Shown piece by piece: positions 48,360-57,768 of a stretch of DNA of 64,000 nucleotides. Position numbers and translations under genes: made by a program. The DNA is taken from NCBI GenBank assembly GCA_963664625.1, contig OY761541.1:2976001-3040000 (forward strand). Reading direction: 5' to 3'. Source of the stretch: CBDCFV01 sp963664625 (lineage in GTDB: Bacteria > Chloroflexota > Dehalococcoidia > Lucifugimonadales > UBA3495). How positions within the stretch are numbered: position 1 is the first letter of the stretch; the number at the start of each line of letters is the position of its first letter. The notes below the pieces were generated by a model. It ran no database searches, was not told where the DNA came from, and was given only the letters and a program-made list of their open reading frames with translations.

Positions 48360-48754
48360 GAGCACTCTTGGATTCTAACGCATATTCATATTTGGGTAGA
48401 GGTAGTCGTGCGGTCGAGGAGATTGTCAGGACGGCTGATGAAATCTTCCTTTCAGTCATAGTTATGGGAGAGTTGTTGTTTGGGTATCGGACGTGGTCAC
48501 TGTTCGAGAGTAACGCCACGGAGTTAAGCACATTCCTCGCCCGAGACAACGTTAAGTTGGTGCCCGTCACACCCACCACAGCAGACTACTACGCCAGAAT
48601 CTCGGCCTCTCTAAGAGCCAAAGGCAGGCCAATCCCTACCAACGATATATGGATTGCGGCCCACGCGATGGAAACCGGCGCCGACTTGGTATCGGCGGAC
48701 AGCCATTTCGAGTACGTCGACGGGATTGCGTGGGTAAGAATCCCTGCCAGGTGA
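48356..48754 (+). CDS. PIN-domain toxin (VapC family)
   Basis: The 132-residue protein has the PIN acidic quartet: Asp6 (LLDSNAY), Glu39 (VIVMGEL), Asp97 (PTNDIWIAA) and Asp115 (SADSHF). VapC proteins are Mg-dependent RNases that cleave tRNA or rRNA. It overlaps the antitoxin gene by four bases. A G+C-rich hairpin terminator follows 27 bases later. Confidence 0.9.
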   Translation: MRALLDSNAYSYLGRGSRAVEEIVRTADEIFLSVIVMGELLFGYRTWSLFESNATELSTFLARDNVKLVPVTPTTADYYARISASLRAKGRPIPTNDIWIAAHAMETGADLVSADSHFEYVDGIAWVRIPAR

Positions 48755-48780
48755 TAACGGCAAACCCGGTTGTAAATTGT

Positions 48781-48816
48781 GAGGCCCCTCCTTTATAGGA
48801 AGGGGCCTCTTCTTTC
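48781..48816 (+). terminator. Terminator after vapBC
   Basis: GAGGCCCCT(C)CCT pairs with AGGAAGGGGCCTC, a near-perfect stem of about 12 bp with one bulge, followed by TTCTTT. Confidence 0.75.
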
Positions 48817-48861
48817 AACTGAAACCGGCCGGGTACCGGGCTACCGGGTCATCGCGTAGGT

Positions 48862-50538
48862 CTACCTAACCATTTCGTAGCTGCGCAGCAGCTTGCCCGG
48901 CAAGGCCCCGGTGCATTCGTTCTCCACGAAGGTCACCGTGCCGTTCACAAGGATGTAACGGATTCCGGTGGGCTTTTGCACCAACCGCTTCTCGCCGCCG
49001 GGGAAGTCGGTCTCGAACCTCGGCTTGTCGTAGAGCAGCCCCAGCTCTTCCATGTTGTAGACCATGATGTCGGCCCAGTCGCCCACGCGCAGAGTTCCCC
49101 GGTTCTTCATGTCCGAGAACTGCGCCGGCAGACCGCTCATCTTCTGGTGGGCCTGCTCCAGCGTCATCAGGCCATTGTCACGGACCCAGTGCCCCAGGAA
49201 GTAGACCGGCCAGACGCTGTTGACCAGGAACCTGGTGTGGGCCCCGCCGTCCGACACCGAGATGTGCGCGTAGGGGTTTAGTAATCTCTCGGCCCGGACG
49301 TCCTCGCCCTGGGCTGCCGCCGGGTGGGCGAACTCGGTCTCCAGGTCCTCATCCAAGGCGATGTCCAGGAAAACATCCAACGGATGCTTGCCCTCGGCCT
49401 CGGCGATGTCGGCTATCGACAACCCTTCATATTGCAGATTGCGCTCCAGCGCGACCTCGACTACCTGCACTTGGGTCCAGTCCGTCCTGGGGTGAGGCCG
49501 TTCAAGCACGTCCAGCTTCATACCGTCACGGATGCCATCCTCGGACAGCTTGGCGATGCGCTCCTCCTTGGTCCCCACCAGCGGCTGCACCCAGTTGGGC
49601 ATGTAGTCGAACAGGTTGTATTCCGAAAGCTTGAACTCGGCGATGGTCGGCACCGACCCCTGTTGCGCCACGATCGGCAGGCCTTGTTCCCGCATCTCCG
49701 CCACCCAATCGTAGCCTTCGTCGTCGCCCAAGGCTACGTGGAGCGGGCGGCCGCTCATCCGTACCATCTCGGCCAGCATGTCCCGCTGCTCGGCGCGGTT
49801 GTCGGAGATGCCGATGGTCCACCCGAGGTGACCTACGCCGAACTCGCTCATAACCTGGGACAGGGCGTAGAACTCCTCCGGCGACGCCACGTGGCTGGGC
49901 AGCCAGCTTCCGTCCTCCGGTCGGTCTTCCAAGTTCTTGTCGGCTGAAATCCCGAACGCCCCGGCTTTCATCGCGTCGTAGAAAATCTGTTTCATCTGGT
50001 TGAGCTCGTCCTCGGTGACCGAGGTGCGTTCGCGGGCCGGTATCATGCCCAGCACGTAAGCCCTGAGAGGAGAGAAGGGCACCAGCGCGCCCACGTTCAC
50101 TCCCAGTCCCTGCCGGTCCAGGCTGTCCATGTATTCAGGGAAGGTCTCCCAGTCCCAGCGCATTCCCTGGCGCATCGCCTCCAAGGGAATCGCTTCAATG
50201 CGGTTCATCATCCGCATGTTCAGGTCGCGGTCTTCCGGCCTGGTGGGCGCGAAGCCGAACCCGCACTGCCCCACCGTGAGTGACGTAACACCAAACCAAC
50301 CCGACAGCGAAGCGTAGGGGTCCCAGTTGAGCTGGGCGTCGTAGTGAGTGTGCAGGTCCACCGCGCCGGGGGCTACGATACAGCCGCTGGCGTCCAACTC
50401 CTTGGCCCCGCCGCTCATAATCCGCCCGCTGACCATTGCCACGCGGCCGTCCTTGATTCCAACGTCGGCGCGAATCCGAGGAAGGCCTGTGCCGTCGATT
50501 ACTGTTCCGCCACGGATAACCAAGTCAAATTCAGGCAT
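48862..50538 (-). CDS. D-aminoacylase/N-acyl-D-amino-acid deacylase family amidohydrolase
   Basis: The 558-residue protein is a metal-dependent amidohydrolase. FDLVIRGGTVIDGTG opens the beta-sandwich, VDLHTHYD supplies the first metal His pair, and later GHLGWTIG, the Glu/Lys/Cys region and DGGAHTRF near the C-terminus complete the D-aminoacylase-type barrel. The natural start is ATG 50538, which has AGGAGG at good spacing, and not the earlier open frame. It diverges from the YtcJ-like amidohydrolase gene across a 190-base region. Confidence 0.9.
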   Translation of the reverse strand: MPEFDLVIRGGTVIDGTGLPRIRADVGIKDGRVAMVSGRIMSGGAKELDASGCIVAPGAVDLHTHYDAQLNWDPYASLSGWFGVTSLTVGQCGFGFAPTRPEDRDLNMRMMNRIEAIPLEAMRQGMRWDWETFPEYMDSLDRQGLGVNVGALVPFSPLRAYVLGMIPARERTSVTEDELNQMKQIFYDAMKAGAFGISADKNLEDRPEDGSWLPSHVASPEEFYALSQVMSEFGVGHLGWTIGISDNRAEQRDMLAEMVRMSGRPLHVALGDDEGYDWVAEMREQGLPIVAQQGSVPTIAEFKLSEYNLFDYMPNWVQPLVGTKEERIAKLSEDGIRDGMKLDVLERPHPRTDWTQVQVVEVALERNLQYEGLSIADIAEAEGKHPLDVFLDIALDEDLETEFAHPAAAQGEDVRAERLLNPYAHISVSDGGAHTRFLVNSVWPVYFLGHWVRDNGLMTLEQAHQKMSGLPAQFSDMKNRGTLRVGDWADIMVYNMEELGLLYDKPRFETDFPGGEKRLVQKPTGIRYILVNGTVTFVENECTGALPGKLLRSYEMVR

Positions 50539-50726
50539 ACAGTCGCCTCCTGAGATAATTTGTGACGATTTCAAACCACCTTCAAGGCTAGGGTCTTGTG
50601 AAGTGTAAGTCTGCGATACATTCAAGTCAACGTTAACGAGCACTTATTCAGTGTCCTTTGTTAGAATAGACCACGCTTTCCAAGGGTCTTAACACGGCCC
50701 GATACGTATGCAACGAGGTGAACTAC

Positions 50727-52343
50727 ATGGACTTGATCGTAATTAACGGCCGGGTAGAGACCATGGACGCCAACAACAGCGTGGTGCAGGCGGTAGGTAT
50801 CCGGGACGGCAGGATAGCGGTGTTGGGTACGAACGGCGATGTGATGGCGGAGCGACACGCCGGCACTACGATAATCGACGCCAAGGGCAAGGCGGTGCTG
50901 CCCGGTTTTATCGAGCCGCATAACCACATGGTCGGGTATAGTACCAATCTGCTGGAGGTGGACGTTCGAACTCCGCCCAACCGCAACATCGGCGACATCG
51001 TCAACCGGTTGCGTGAGCGGGCGTCCACAACCACTCCGGGCGATTGGATACGCGGTCGGGGTTACGACGATACCGGTCTTCAGGACGTCCGGCACCCCAC
51101 GCGCAACGACCTGGATGCCGCGTCAACCAATCATCCCATCGCCATCGTCCACAACTCCGGGCACATGCTCGCCGCCAACTCCACCGCACTGGAGATGGCC
51201 GGGATTCACGATGAAACGCCGGACCCGGCCGGTGGCCGCATCGGCAGGTTCCCAGCTACAGGCGAGCCCGACGGGATGCTGTACGAGACGGCCCAAGGAC
51301 TGGTGCACCAGCTTCTGCCCACCTACACCGAGGTAGACGTCCGGACGGGTTTCGTTCAAGCCCAGGATGAGTACCTGCGCCGAGGCATAACCACCATCCA
51401 CGACGCCAGCGTCAGCAACGCCCGCGGCGTGGATATTCTGCATACCTACCAGCAGGCCCAACGGCAGGGATTCCTGAAGTTCAGGGTCAACATGTTCATC
51501 CAATGGGAATACTTGAAGGACTCGAACTTCGCTTGGCAGACCGGGGGTGGCGACGAATGGGTCCGGGTTGCCGGATGCAAGATCGTTTCCGACGGTTCGA
51601 TCCAGGGAATCACCGCCGCCTTGCGCGAGCCCTACCACTGCGATCCCAACGAACAGGGGTGGCTCATCTATGAACAGGACGAACTGAACGAAATCGTCAT
51701 GACTTTGCACCAGAGGGGCTACCAGATCGCTACCCACGCCAACGGCGACGCGGCTATCGACGCCGTGCTGGCAGCTTACGAGAACGCCCTGCGGGCTATC
51801 CCGAAGGTCGACCATCGTTTCCGCATCGAGCACTGCCAGGTATGCGTCCCCGAGCACATTTCCAAGATGCGGGACCTTGGAGTAATTCCCAACTTCTTCC
51901 CGAACCACGTTTACTACTTCGGCGACCGGCACCGGGACCGGTTCCTGGGGCCGGACCGGGTCACACACCTTGACCCCATCGGTTCGGCGATTCAAGCCGG
52001 CATAAAGCCGCTGCTTCACTCCGACTGCCCGGTAACCCCGGTGAACCCCCTCTTCTGCATCCAGAACGCCATCGACAGGGTCACCAGCTCCGGCAAGGTC
52101 TTGACTGAGGCGGAGAGAGTCGCCGCCAGGGAGGCTATCTCCATGATGACCGTGAACGCCGCATACGGCGCCTTTGAGGAAAACGTGAAGGGCAGTCTCG
52201 AAGTCGGAAAGCTGGGCGACCTGGTGGTCCTGAACTACGATCCCTTCCTGGAGGCCCCTCACGAACTGGGTCAGATCGAGTCGGCCGCCACCGTGGTCGG
52301 CGGCCAGGTCATGTACCAGACCGACGACGTTTCCATAGGGTAG
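50727..52343 (+). CDS. YtcJ-like amidohydrolase
   Basis: The 538-residue amidohydrolase opens MDLIVINGRVETMD and has FIEPHNHM (metal His pair, with N in place of the usual first H or D spacing), a mid-protein FRIEHCQVCVP with the His ligand, and HSDCPVTPVNPLF in the C-terminal barrel (Asp). YtcJ-type enzymes hydrolyse formamides and related bonds. ATG 50727 is preferred, with GAGGTG upstream; GTG 50718 is the alternative. Its partner across the divergent gap is another amidohydrolase. Confidence 0.9.
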   Translation: MDLIVINGRVETMDANNSVVQAVGIRDGRIAVLGTNGDVMAERHAGTTIIDAKGKAVLPGFIEPHNHMVGYSTNLLEVDVRTPPNRNIGDIVNRLRERASTTTPGDWIRGRGYDDTGLQDVRHPTRNDLDAASTNHPIAIVHNSGHMLAANSTALEMAGIHDETPDPAGGRIGRFPATGEPDGMLYETAQGLVHQLLPTYTEVDVRTGFVQAQDEYLRRGITTIHDASVSNARGVDILHTYQQAQRQGFLKFRVNMFIQWEYLKDSNFAWQTGGGDEWVRVAGCKIVSDGSIQGITAALREPYHCDPNEQGWLIYEQDELNEIVMTLHQRGYQIATHANGDAAIDAVLAAYENALRAIPKVDHRFRIEHCQVCVPEHISKMRDLGVIPNFFPNHVYYFGDRHRDRFLGPDRVTHLDPIGSAIQAGIKPLLHSDCPVTPVNPLFCIQNAIDRVTSSGKVLTEAERVAAREAISMMTVNAAYGAFEENVKGSLEVGKLGDLVVLNYDPFLEAPHELGQIESAATVVGGQVMYQTDDVSIG

Positions 52344-52373
52344 CGATGTCGGGGGGCCGCGTGAAGTTGGCGG

Positions 52374-52392
52374 GCCAACCTCTGAGGTTGGC
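52374..52392. terminator. Palindrome between the convergent amidohydrolase and hicA genes
   Basis: GCCAACCTC and GAGGTTGGC are separated by one base, giving a perfect 9-bp palindrome. There is no T run on either side. It may reduce read-through or be a protein-binding site. Confidence 0.3.
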
Positions 52393-52395
52393 TGA

Positions 52396-52638
52396 CTACC
52401 TGTACTTGTCGATCAGGTCTTGAAGGCCGGTCCTGCCAAGTCCAGTCTGCTTGACTCCCAGAATCAAACCCAGTGTACTCTGCGGCAAGGGAGTGGACTT
52501 GTCTGGAATTATAGTGGACCGGGGGCGTGCCTCTCCAGGGAAACGTCGGTAATATAACACTCCGTGGGTCCTGCGTCCCCCGTTGGTCCACCCGTCCTGG
52601 TCTAAGAGTCTCATTAGAAATCGGCCTGATACGTTCAA
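52396..52638 (-). CDS. hicA: HicA-like mRNA interferase toxin
   Basis: The 80-residue protein from TTG 52638, 6 bases after the hicB stop, follows the HicA layout: SGRFLMRLLDQDGWTNGG, then RRTHGVLYYRRF with the catalytic His (usually GSH, here RTH), a strand ending TIIPDKS and PLPQSTLGLILGVKQTGL. HicA proteins cleave mRNA and tmRNA. A longer frame from 52683 overlaps hicB and is less natural. The substitution before the catalytic His is unusual. Confidence 0.65.
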   Translation of the reverse strand: MNVSGRFLMRLLDQDGWTNGGRRTHGVLYYRRFPGEARPRSTIIPDKSTPLPQSTLGLILGVKQTGLGRTGLQDLIDKYR

Positions 52639-52643
52639 GTCTG

Positions 52644-52961
52644 CTACGCGCCGGTAGAGGCCACGGCAAATCCCGTTTTGCAAAGAAGCGCATCCGCCCC
52701 GATTGGCACGATGTGGACGCCGTTGTCCTTCAAATAGTCATGAATGTCGCAGAGTTGTGCCATCCCATCAAGTTGGAGTTCCACCGCTTCCCCCAACTCA
52801 ACTTGCACTTGTTTCAGGGTGTCTGAGTGAGCCGCTGTCCCTAGTTCCAAGCAGGCGCCCACCCACTGGCCCTCCTCTTCTTGAAACTCAAAAGTCAGAT
52901 GGAATACGTAGTCAGCAGAGCCTTGGGCGGCCCGGTGAATTACTGTAACTGTATCTCGCAC
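52644..52961 (-). CDS. hicB: HicB-like antitoxin
   Basis: The 105-residue protein has the partial RNase H-like HicB fold: FHLTFEFQEEEGQWVGACLE then LGTAAHSDTLKQVQVELGEA. The C-terminal region lacks an obvious helix-turn-helix or RHH DNA-binding domain, which many HicB proteins have. The start is GTG 52961, with GGAGGGG upstream. In this pair the antitoxin gene comes first, unlike the usual hicA-hicB order. Confidence 0.75.
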   Translation of the reverse strand: MRDTVTVIHRAAQGSADYVFHLTFEFQEEEGQWVGACLELGTAAHSDTLKQVQVELGEAVELQLDGMAQLCDIHDYLKDNGVHIVPIGADALLCKTGFAVASTGA

Positions 52962-53065
52962 GGCATCCCCTCCAGCATAGAGACGGGCGCCTCAATCCGG
53001 GAGATTGCTGCCCATCAAAGGTTCCTTTCCAGCGGATTATAGCATTGGATATCGCTTCCGGTATC

Positions 53066-53962
53066 TCACCGCCCCAGTATGGGATACCCCTCCAGGTAGT
53101 CCATCTGGACCAGTTCTAATCGGGGCGCTTGCCGGGCCAGTTCATGCTCGATTGGCTCCATGTCGGTGGGACCGGTCACCGGAGGGTTCCAGTCGTCGTG
53201 ATGTCCCAGCACGATGCTCCTCGGCCGCAGCAGGTCCGCTTCCCGGGCGACGAACTGGGCCAGGGTGCCTTGGATGGGTTCTCCGTCGATATTGCCACGC
53301 CCGGCGGCAGCAAGGAGCGCCACGTCAGGCCGCAGGTCGCGCAGGATTCCGGTCCAGTGGCCAGACGTGTCTTTCCACAATATGGTTCCGTAGGGAGTCT
53401 CGATGAAGTAGGCTAACGCGCCTCCCTCGCCGCGAGGTTGCTGGAGGCACTCGGAACGATGGGCCTCGGCCTGCGCCATTTGCGGGTCGGTCGATGTGGT
53501 GCGCTGGGTTGCCCGTTGGTCCAGGTTGGCCTGCCGTTCCTGCAGGGTAAGGCCCAGGTCTCCTACCAATGCTTCTCCCGAAGCCCCGGCGGTGCTCCAG
53601 ATGCACGAGTGCTGGCTGGGAAACACCCGCACGGAGACGGCATTCGATAGCTGAACGCGCTCCCCACCCGCGACGGCAACCAACTGTTCGTCCGGCACCT
53701 CTTCCATTTCCATCAGCCGTACCGACTCATGGGAGCCGATTATGGTGGCTCCGGTCTGGTGGGCAATCCGCTCGGCCCCCCAGAGATGGTCGAAGTGTGA
53801 ATGCCCCACCAGCACGTAATCGGCCCGTTGCACGTCTGCCACGCGCATCCCTACCTCAGGCGCCAGCGGATTACGGTCTATGTAGGCATCAAGGAAAATA
53901 ACAAGGTCGTCCACGGTCAATCGGTAGGTGGATACGCCCAGCCAGTCCAGCGACACGCTCAT
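53066..53962 (-). CDS. Metallo-beta-lactamase fold hydrolase (UlaG-like)
   Basis: The 298-residue protein opens with LDWLGVSTYRLTVDDLVIFLD and has the signature HxHxDH motif (VGHSHFDHLWG), a later GSHES and terminal GHHDDW. These are the metal ligands of MBL-fold hydrolases. The overall layout is closer to the UlaG/RomA group than to beta-lactamases. GGAGG lies ahead of the ATG. The substrate is unknown. It is divergent from the next MFS gene. Confidence 0.85.
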   Translation of the reverse strand: MSVSLDWLGVSTYRLTVDDLVIFLDAYIDRNPLAPEVGMRVADVQRADYVLVGHSHFDHLWGAERIAHQTGATIIGSHESVRLMEMEEVPDEQLVAVAGGERVQLSNAVSVRVFPSQHSCIWSTAGASGEALVGDLGLTLQERQANLDQRATQRTTSTDPQMAQAEAHRSECLQQPRGEGGALAYFIETPYGTILWKDTSGHWTGILRDLRPDVALLAAAGRGNIDGEPIQGTLAQFVAREADLLRPRSIVLGHHDDWNPPVTGPTDMEPIEHELARQAPRLELVQMDYLEGYPILGR

Positions 53963-54104
53963 CGCATTCCTCCACGTTCATATTTGATTGCCAAGCGTTG
54001 GTCAATTTGCGATAAACTTCTGAAACAAATATCGCTTATCATAATATACTTAAGGCCTGTACGACACCTCAGGAGCAGTCTGCCCAAATGAAGGTATTCC
54101 CGGC

Positions 54105-55463
54105 ATGACGGCCACCGGGCTAATGATCCTGGTTTCAGGACTCCTGCTCATTGGCATTGGCAGTATGCCCCAGGTTGCTATGGGGGCGCGTAAGACCAAG
54201 GGCGTCTACTTCGGTTGGTGGGTGCTGGTGTCCACCTTCCTGCTGGGCGTCATATCCGGCGGAATCTTCTCCCACAGTAACGGCATCTTTTTCGGCCCCA
54301 TCAAGGAGGACCTGCGCCTCAGCAGCACCCAGACTTCCCTGATCTTCAGCTTGGCCCGCGCCGAGGGTAGCGTCGCCGGGCCGATAGTGGGGCCGTTGGT
54401 AGACCGTTTCGGCTCCCAACCCATGATCATCATCGGGGGTATCATCGCCGGTCTGGGGTTTATTGCGCTTCACTGGGTCCACGGCTACCTGTTGTTCGTC
54501 GTGATTTTCATTGGCTTGGTCTCCACCGGAAAAAGCGCCGGGTTGGGCCAGGTATTGCTGAGCGCGGTAAACCGCTGGTTTATCCGCCGGCGTTCCTTGG
54601 CCATGTCGATCTGCATCACCGGCTTCTCCTCCGGCGGCGCGGTGCTTTTGCCATTGGTCACCATCGGCGTCCACACCATCGGCTGGCGCGACGTAATGCT
54701 CTACTCCGGGATATTCATGTGCCTGATAGTGCTGCCGTTGGCCGCTATCATTCGCCATTCCCCTGAGAGAATGGGTCTGGAACCCGACGGCATCAAGCCC
54801 GGCGCTTCCCCCGCGCCAACCCAGGGTACAACACAGCCGGCCCGGGATACCTCCGGGGACTTCACCGTCGCTCAAGCCCTCAGGACTCAAGCGTTCTGGA
54901 TATTGTCCGCGGGAACCATCATGCGGATAACCCTCTGGGGCGCCATTTCCATCCACGCAGTGGAGATGATGGTATGGAAGGGTATGGGTCAGGAAACGGC
55001 CGGGCTGATGTTCTCCTTGATGTTCTTCCTGTCGATACCCATGCGCATCGGCGCCGGCGTCCTTGGAGACCGGATGCCCATCCAGCCGTTGATGTGCGGC
55101 GGGATGCTGGCGGCCGGCCTGGCTACACTGGCATTGCTTGTCATTGAGGGAAATATAGGTATCTACCTCTTCGTCTTCCTGATGGCCGTGGAGCAGGGTG
55201 GAAGCACCCTGAACTGGGTTGCGCTTGGCAACTTTTTCGGACGTTCCAGCTTCGGCACCCTGATGGGCATGATGAGCTTCTGCTTCAACATGGGAATGTT
55301 GGTCTCCCCCATCTACGCCGGCTGGATCGTCGACCAGACCCACAGCTACACCCTAGTGCTGCTCACTTTTATCCCGGTGTACATGGCCAGCGGCGGGCTG
55401 TTCCTGCTGGCTAGAAAGCCGTCACTCCCCCGCTCCGCAGTGCCCGCTCCCGCAGCCGTTTAG
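54105..55463 (+). CDS. MFS transporter (OFA/monocarboxylate-like)
   Basis: The 452-residue protein has about 12 TM segments, the layout GVYFGWWVLVSTFLLGVISG and LARAEGSVAGPIVGPLVDRF, with a central loop of about 35 residues rich in Pro, Ala and Thr. It resembles the oxalate:formate/monocarboxylate branch. The first TM (MTATGLMILVSGLLLIGIGS) may be an extra N-terminal segment; ATG 54180 would give the more usual beginning. It ends 4 bases before the convergent msrA stop. The substrate is unknown. Confidence 0.87.
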   Translation: MTATGLMILVSGLLLIGIGSMPQVAMGARKTKGVYFGWWVLVSTFLLGVISGGIFSHSNGIFFGPIKEDLRLSSTQTSLIFSLARAEGSVAGPIVGPLVDRFGSQPMIIIGGIIAGLGFIALHWVHGYLLFVVIFIGLVSTGKSAGLGQVLLSAVNRWFIRRRSLAMSICITGFSSGGAVLLPLVTIGVHTIGWRDVMLYSGIFMCLIVLPLAAIIRHSPERMGLEPDGIKPGASPAPTQGTTQPARDTSGDFTVAQALRTQAFWILSAGTIMRITLWGAISIHAVEMMVWKGMGQETAGLMFSLMFFLSIPMRIGAGVLGDRMPIQPLMCGGMLAAGLATLALLVIEGNIGIYLFVFLMAVEQGGSTLNWVALGNFFGRSSFGTLMGMMSFCFNMGMLVSPIYAGWIVDQTHSYTLVLLTFIPVYMASGGLFLLARKPSLPRSAVPAPAAV

Positions 55464-55467
55464 CAGT

Positions 55468-56010
55468 CTACCTAAGCTTGTTGGAAAACTTCTGCCTGAC
55501 CTTGGCGACTTTGGGGTCGATTACTATCCGGCAGTACATGCTTCCCGGGTTGTTCTGGTAGAAAAGTTGGTGCTCCCATTCCGCCGGATAGAATGCTTCG
55601 AACGGCGCAAGCTGGGTTACCACCGGCCCCCTTTCAGTCCCCGACTCATCCAATGCCTTGATGAATTTCGTTGCCTGGTCTCTCTGGGACTCGGTGGTGT
55701 AGAGAATCACCGACCGGTATTGTGTGCCCCGGTCCGCCCCCTGGCGGTTGAGAGTGGTGGGGTCGTGGCTGGCGAAAAACACCTCGAGTATCTCCGGGAA
55801 GGTGATTTGGCCGGAGTCGAATTCCACCTTCACCACTTCGGCATGACCGGTCCGCTCGCTGCACACCTCATAGTAGTTGGGATTGACCGTGTGACCGCCG
55901 GAATATCCGGAAGTGACCGCCGTTACCCCCTGTATCTCGTTGAAAACGGCCTCAACGCACCAGAAGCATCCGCCGCCCAACACTGCAACCTCGATATTTT
56001 CGTCGGACAC
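55468..56010 (-). CDS. msrA: Peptide methionine-S-sulfoxide reductase
   Basis: The 180-residue MsrA repairs Met-S-sulfoxide in proteins. The catalytic GGCFWCVEAVF is near residue 13, followed by GYSGGHTVNPNYYEV, THAEVVKVEFD-type (TGHAEVVKVEFD) and the SVILYTTESQRDQATK region. The GTG start at 56010 is directly after the MmgE/PrpD stop, within GGGAGGGAG, so the two genes are co-translated. Resolving cysteines at the C-terminus are visible (MYCRI) but not in the usual place. Confidence 0.95.
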   Translation of the reverse strand: MSDENIEVAVLGGGCFWCVEAVFNEIQGVTAVTSGYSGGHTVNPNYYEVCSERTGHAEVVKVEFDSGQITFPEILEVFFASHDPTTLNRQGADRGTQYRSVILYTTESQRDQATKFIKALDESGTERGPVVTQLAPFEAFYPAEWEHQLFYQNNPGSMYCRIVIDPKVAKVRQKFSNKLR

Positions 56011-56011
56011 C

Positions 56012-57346
56012 TTATCTCCCTCCCTGTCCCAGTATCTTCATCAACTCCCCAACATCGGCCAGGTTTTCCAGATTCTCCAGCATATCCAGTACCCGCATAG
56101 TATCGCTTTCAGACAAGGCTCGGTGGAAGCAGTCGCGGACCTTTGCCAACCGTTCCTCGCGGGACATGGGGTTTTGGGCCGAGCCCCGGAAGGCGCTGCA
56201 TTCGGCGCTTATCGTGGAGCCGTTCTTCAGCAGGGCGATGGCCAGGACAGCCCCGGATTCCGGGCCTTCAGGGTCCACCCGGATGCGGCTCAGCATATCT
56301 TCCATGTCTGCGGCGAAACGGCGCGCGTCGGTAAAGGTGTCGATACCCACCTGACCGTCCAGAAGGGCGGCGGCGGCGCAGTACTCCACGCTGAACTTGC
56401 CGTCCAGTCCACTGAGAGGAATGGGACCGGAGTGGCCCCGGCCTTGCCTGTGAATGGTCACCTGTTCGATAGATTCTGTGGACAGGCCGTTCTCCTCCCG
56501 CAGCTTGAGCACCGCTTCGATTACGTTCTGCATGTAGACTTGCGCCGGGAATCTCTTGATGTCAAATCCGGGGTCCGTCAGCCTCCACGAGATGCCCAGC
56601 CCGCCCGTCGCAGCGTCCCAGTCGAAGTCGCCGCCGAACAGGGCGGCGGCATAACCCACCGGCGATTCCAGGGCCTCGTCGCTGGCGGTGTAACCCATGC
56701 TTGCCAGAATGGCCGCCTCGGCGCCCATGCGGGCGGCGTTGCCGGGATGGGTGGACTTGACCATGGTGCCGGTGTTGGCGGTCAGGCCTCCGGTGCGGGA
56801 TGCGGCAATGCCCAGGGCCATCAGGGTTTGCCGATCGTCCAACCCAAGGGTCTTGGCAGCCGCTGCGGCGCCTCCCAACGGGCCCACCAGACCCGGCGGA
56901 TGGTATCCCGGAGCGGTGGCGGGAGCCGACGCCGTCCGCAGCCGCCCTTGGATTTCCCATCCCAGCGCGTAGGCGCTGATGATTTTCTTGCCGGATGCTT
57001 GATGCTGCTCCCCCAGCGCCAAGGCAGCCGGCAGGCAAGATGAGGTGCCGTGAGTGGGCGGAAACCCTTGGATCTCATAGTCCAGGCAGTGGCCGAAGAC
57101 TCCGTTGGCGAATGCCGCCGACGGAGGATTGGTCTTGTAGCCCCAGCCTACCACCGAGGCTTGAGGGGATCCTCCGCTGTCCCGCACGTACCGGCCGATA
57201 ATGTCGGCCAATTCCTGCACCGAGCCGGCCGCCATGTTGGCAACACCGTCCAGAATGGCGGTTTTGGCGGCTTCGACCACGGAGACTGGCAGAGAATCGT
57301 ACTCGGTGTTGGCTATAAACCGGGCCAGGGTTCGAGTTGCACTCAT
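56012..57346 (-). CDS. MmgE/PrpD family protein
   Basis: The 444-residue protein has the MmgE/PrpD signatures: ILDGVANMAAGSVQELADI, GHCLDYEIQGFPPTHGTSSC, the HPGNAARMGAEAAILASMGY region and later RFPAQVYMQNVIEAVLKL. Members are dehydratases or isomerases including 2-methylcitrate dehydratase, iminodisuccinate epimerase and cis-aconitate decarboxylase. No prp genes are adjacent, so a methylcitrate role is not supported. msrA follows directly. Confidence 0.9.
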   Translation of the reverse strand: MSATRTLARFIANTEYDSLPVSVVEAAKTAILDGVANMAAGSVQELADIIGRYVRDSGGSPQASVVGWGYKTNPPSAAFANGVFGHCLDYEIQGFPPTHGTSSCLPAALALGEQHQASGKKIISAYALGWEIQGRLRTASAPATAPGYHPPGLVGPLGGAAAAAKTLGLDDRQTLMALGIAASRTGGLTANTGTMVKSTHPGNAARMGAEAAILASMGYTASDEALESPVGYAAALFGGDFDWDAATGGLGISWRLTDPGFDIKRFPAQVYMQNVIEAVLKLREENGLSTESIEQVTIHRQGRGHSGPIPLSGLDGKFSVEYCAAAALLDGQVGIDTFTDARRFAADMEDMLSRIRVDPEGPESGAVLAIALLKNGSTISAECSAFRGSAQNPMSREERLAKVRDCFHRALSESDTMRVLDMLENLENLADVGELMKILGQGGR

Positions 57347-57597
57347 AAGGGTTCCCCGTCCTGTTCTATTGAAGCGGATTACAGCGTTGGTAAGTCTTAT
57401 TCATTTGGATGTAGTCGGTCCCGGCGGCAGTGAGGCACAGCGGAGTGGCCATAACGGATGATTCGTACTTCCGTGTGCAACATCCAGTGCAATTGGAGGC
57501 CGTGTAGAGGCTTGGAGCGTCTAAGAATTCCAGGCTGCCGAATGAGGGCGCTGAAGAGGTTGACGATGCCCTATGGGCCTGACTGAGTATCTGGAAT
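57347..57597. other. Intergenic region upstream of MmgE/PrpD, no gene found
   Basis: About 250 bases between the MmgE/PrpD start and the tRNA-Lys. No convincing coding frame, strong hairpin or REP repeat is visible. Part of the first 100 bases is presumably the leader and promoter of the MmgE/PrpD gene. Confidence 0.5.
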
Positions 57598-57673
57598 TGG
57601 TGACCCGCCTCGGGGTCGAACCGAGAACCTACGGATTAAGAGTCCGTTGCTCTGCCAGTTGAGCTAGCGGGCC
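57598..57673 (-). tRNA. tRNA-Lys (anticodon CUU)
   Basis: The acceptor stem is GGCCCGC/GCGGGTC (one G-T pair), the anticodon loop CTCTTAA carries CTT, the T-loop has GTTCGACCC and CCA is encoded. It is 76 bases with CCA. Confidence 0.95.
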
Positions 57674-57768
57674 GTATCAATTTACAGTGTATCCTGTCAG
57701 GCTGTAGCGGGACAACATCCCGCCAATTCGCCATAATATGAATGTAACCGCCGTTAAGTCGGCTGTCA

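Noticed and set aside
51123..54350. Long antisense frames over the YtcJ-like and MFS genes (51123-52262 and 54135-55343)
   Set aside because: Both are third-position shadows of strongly supported genes and show no domain signature.
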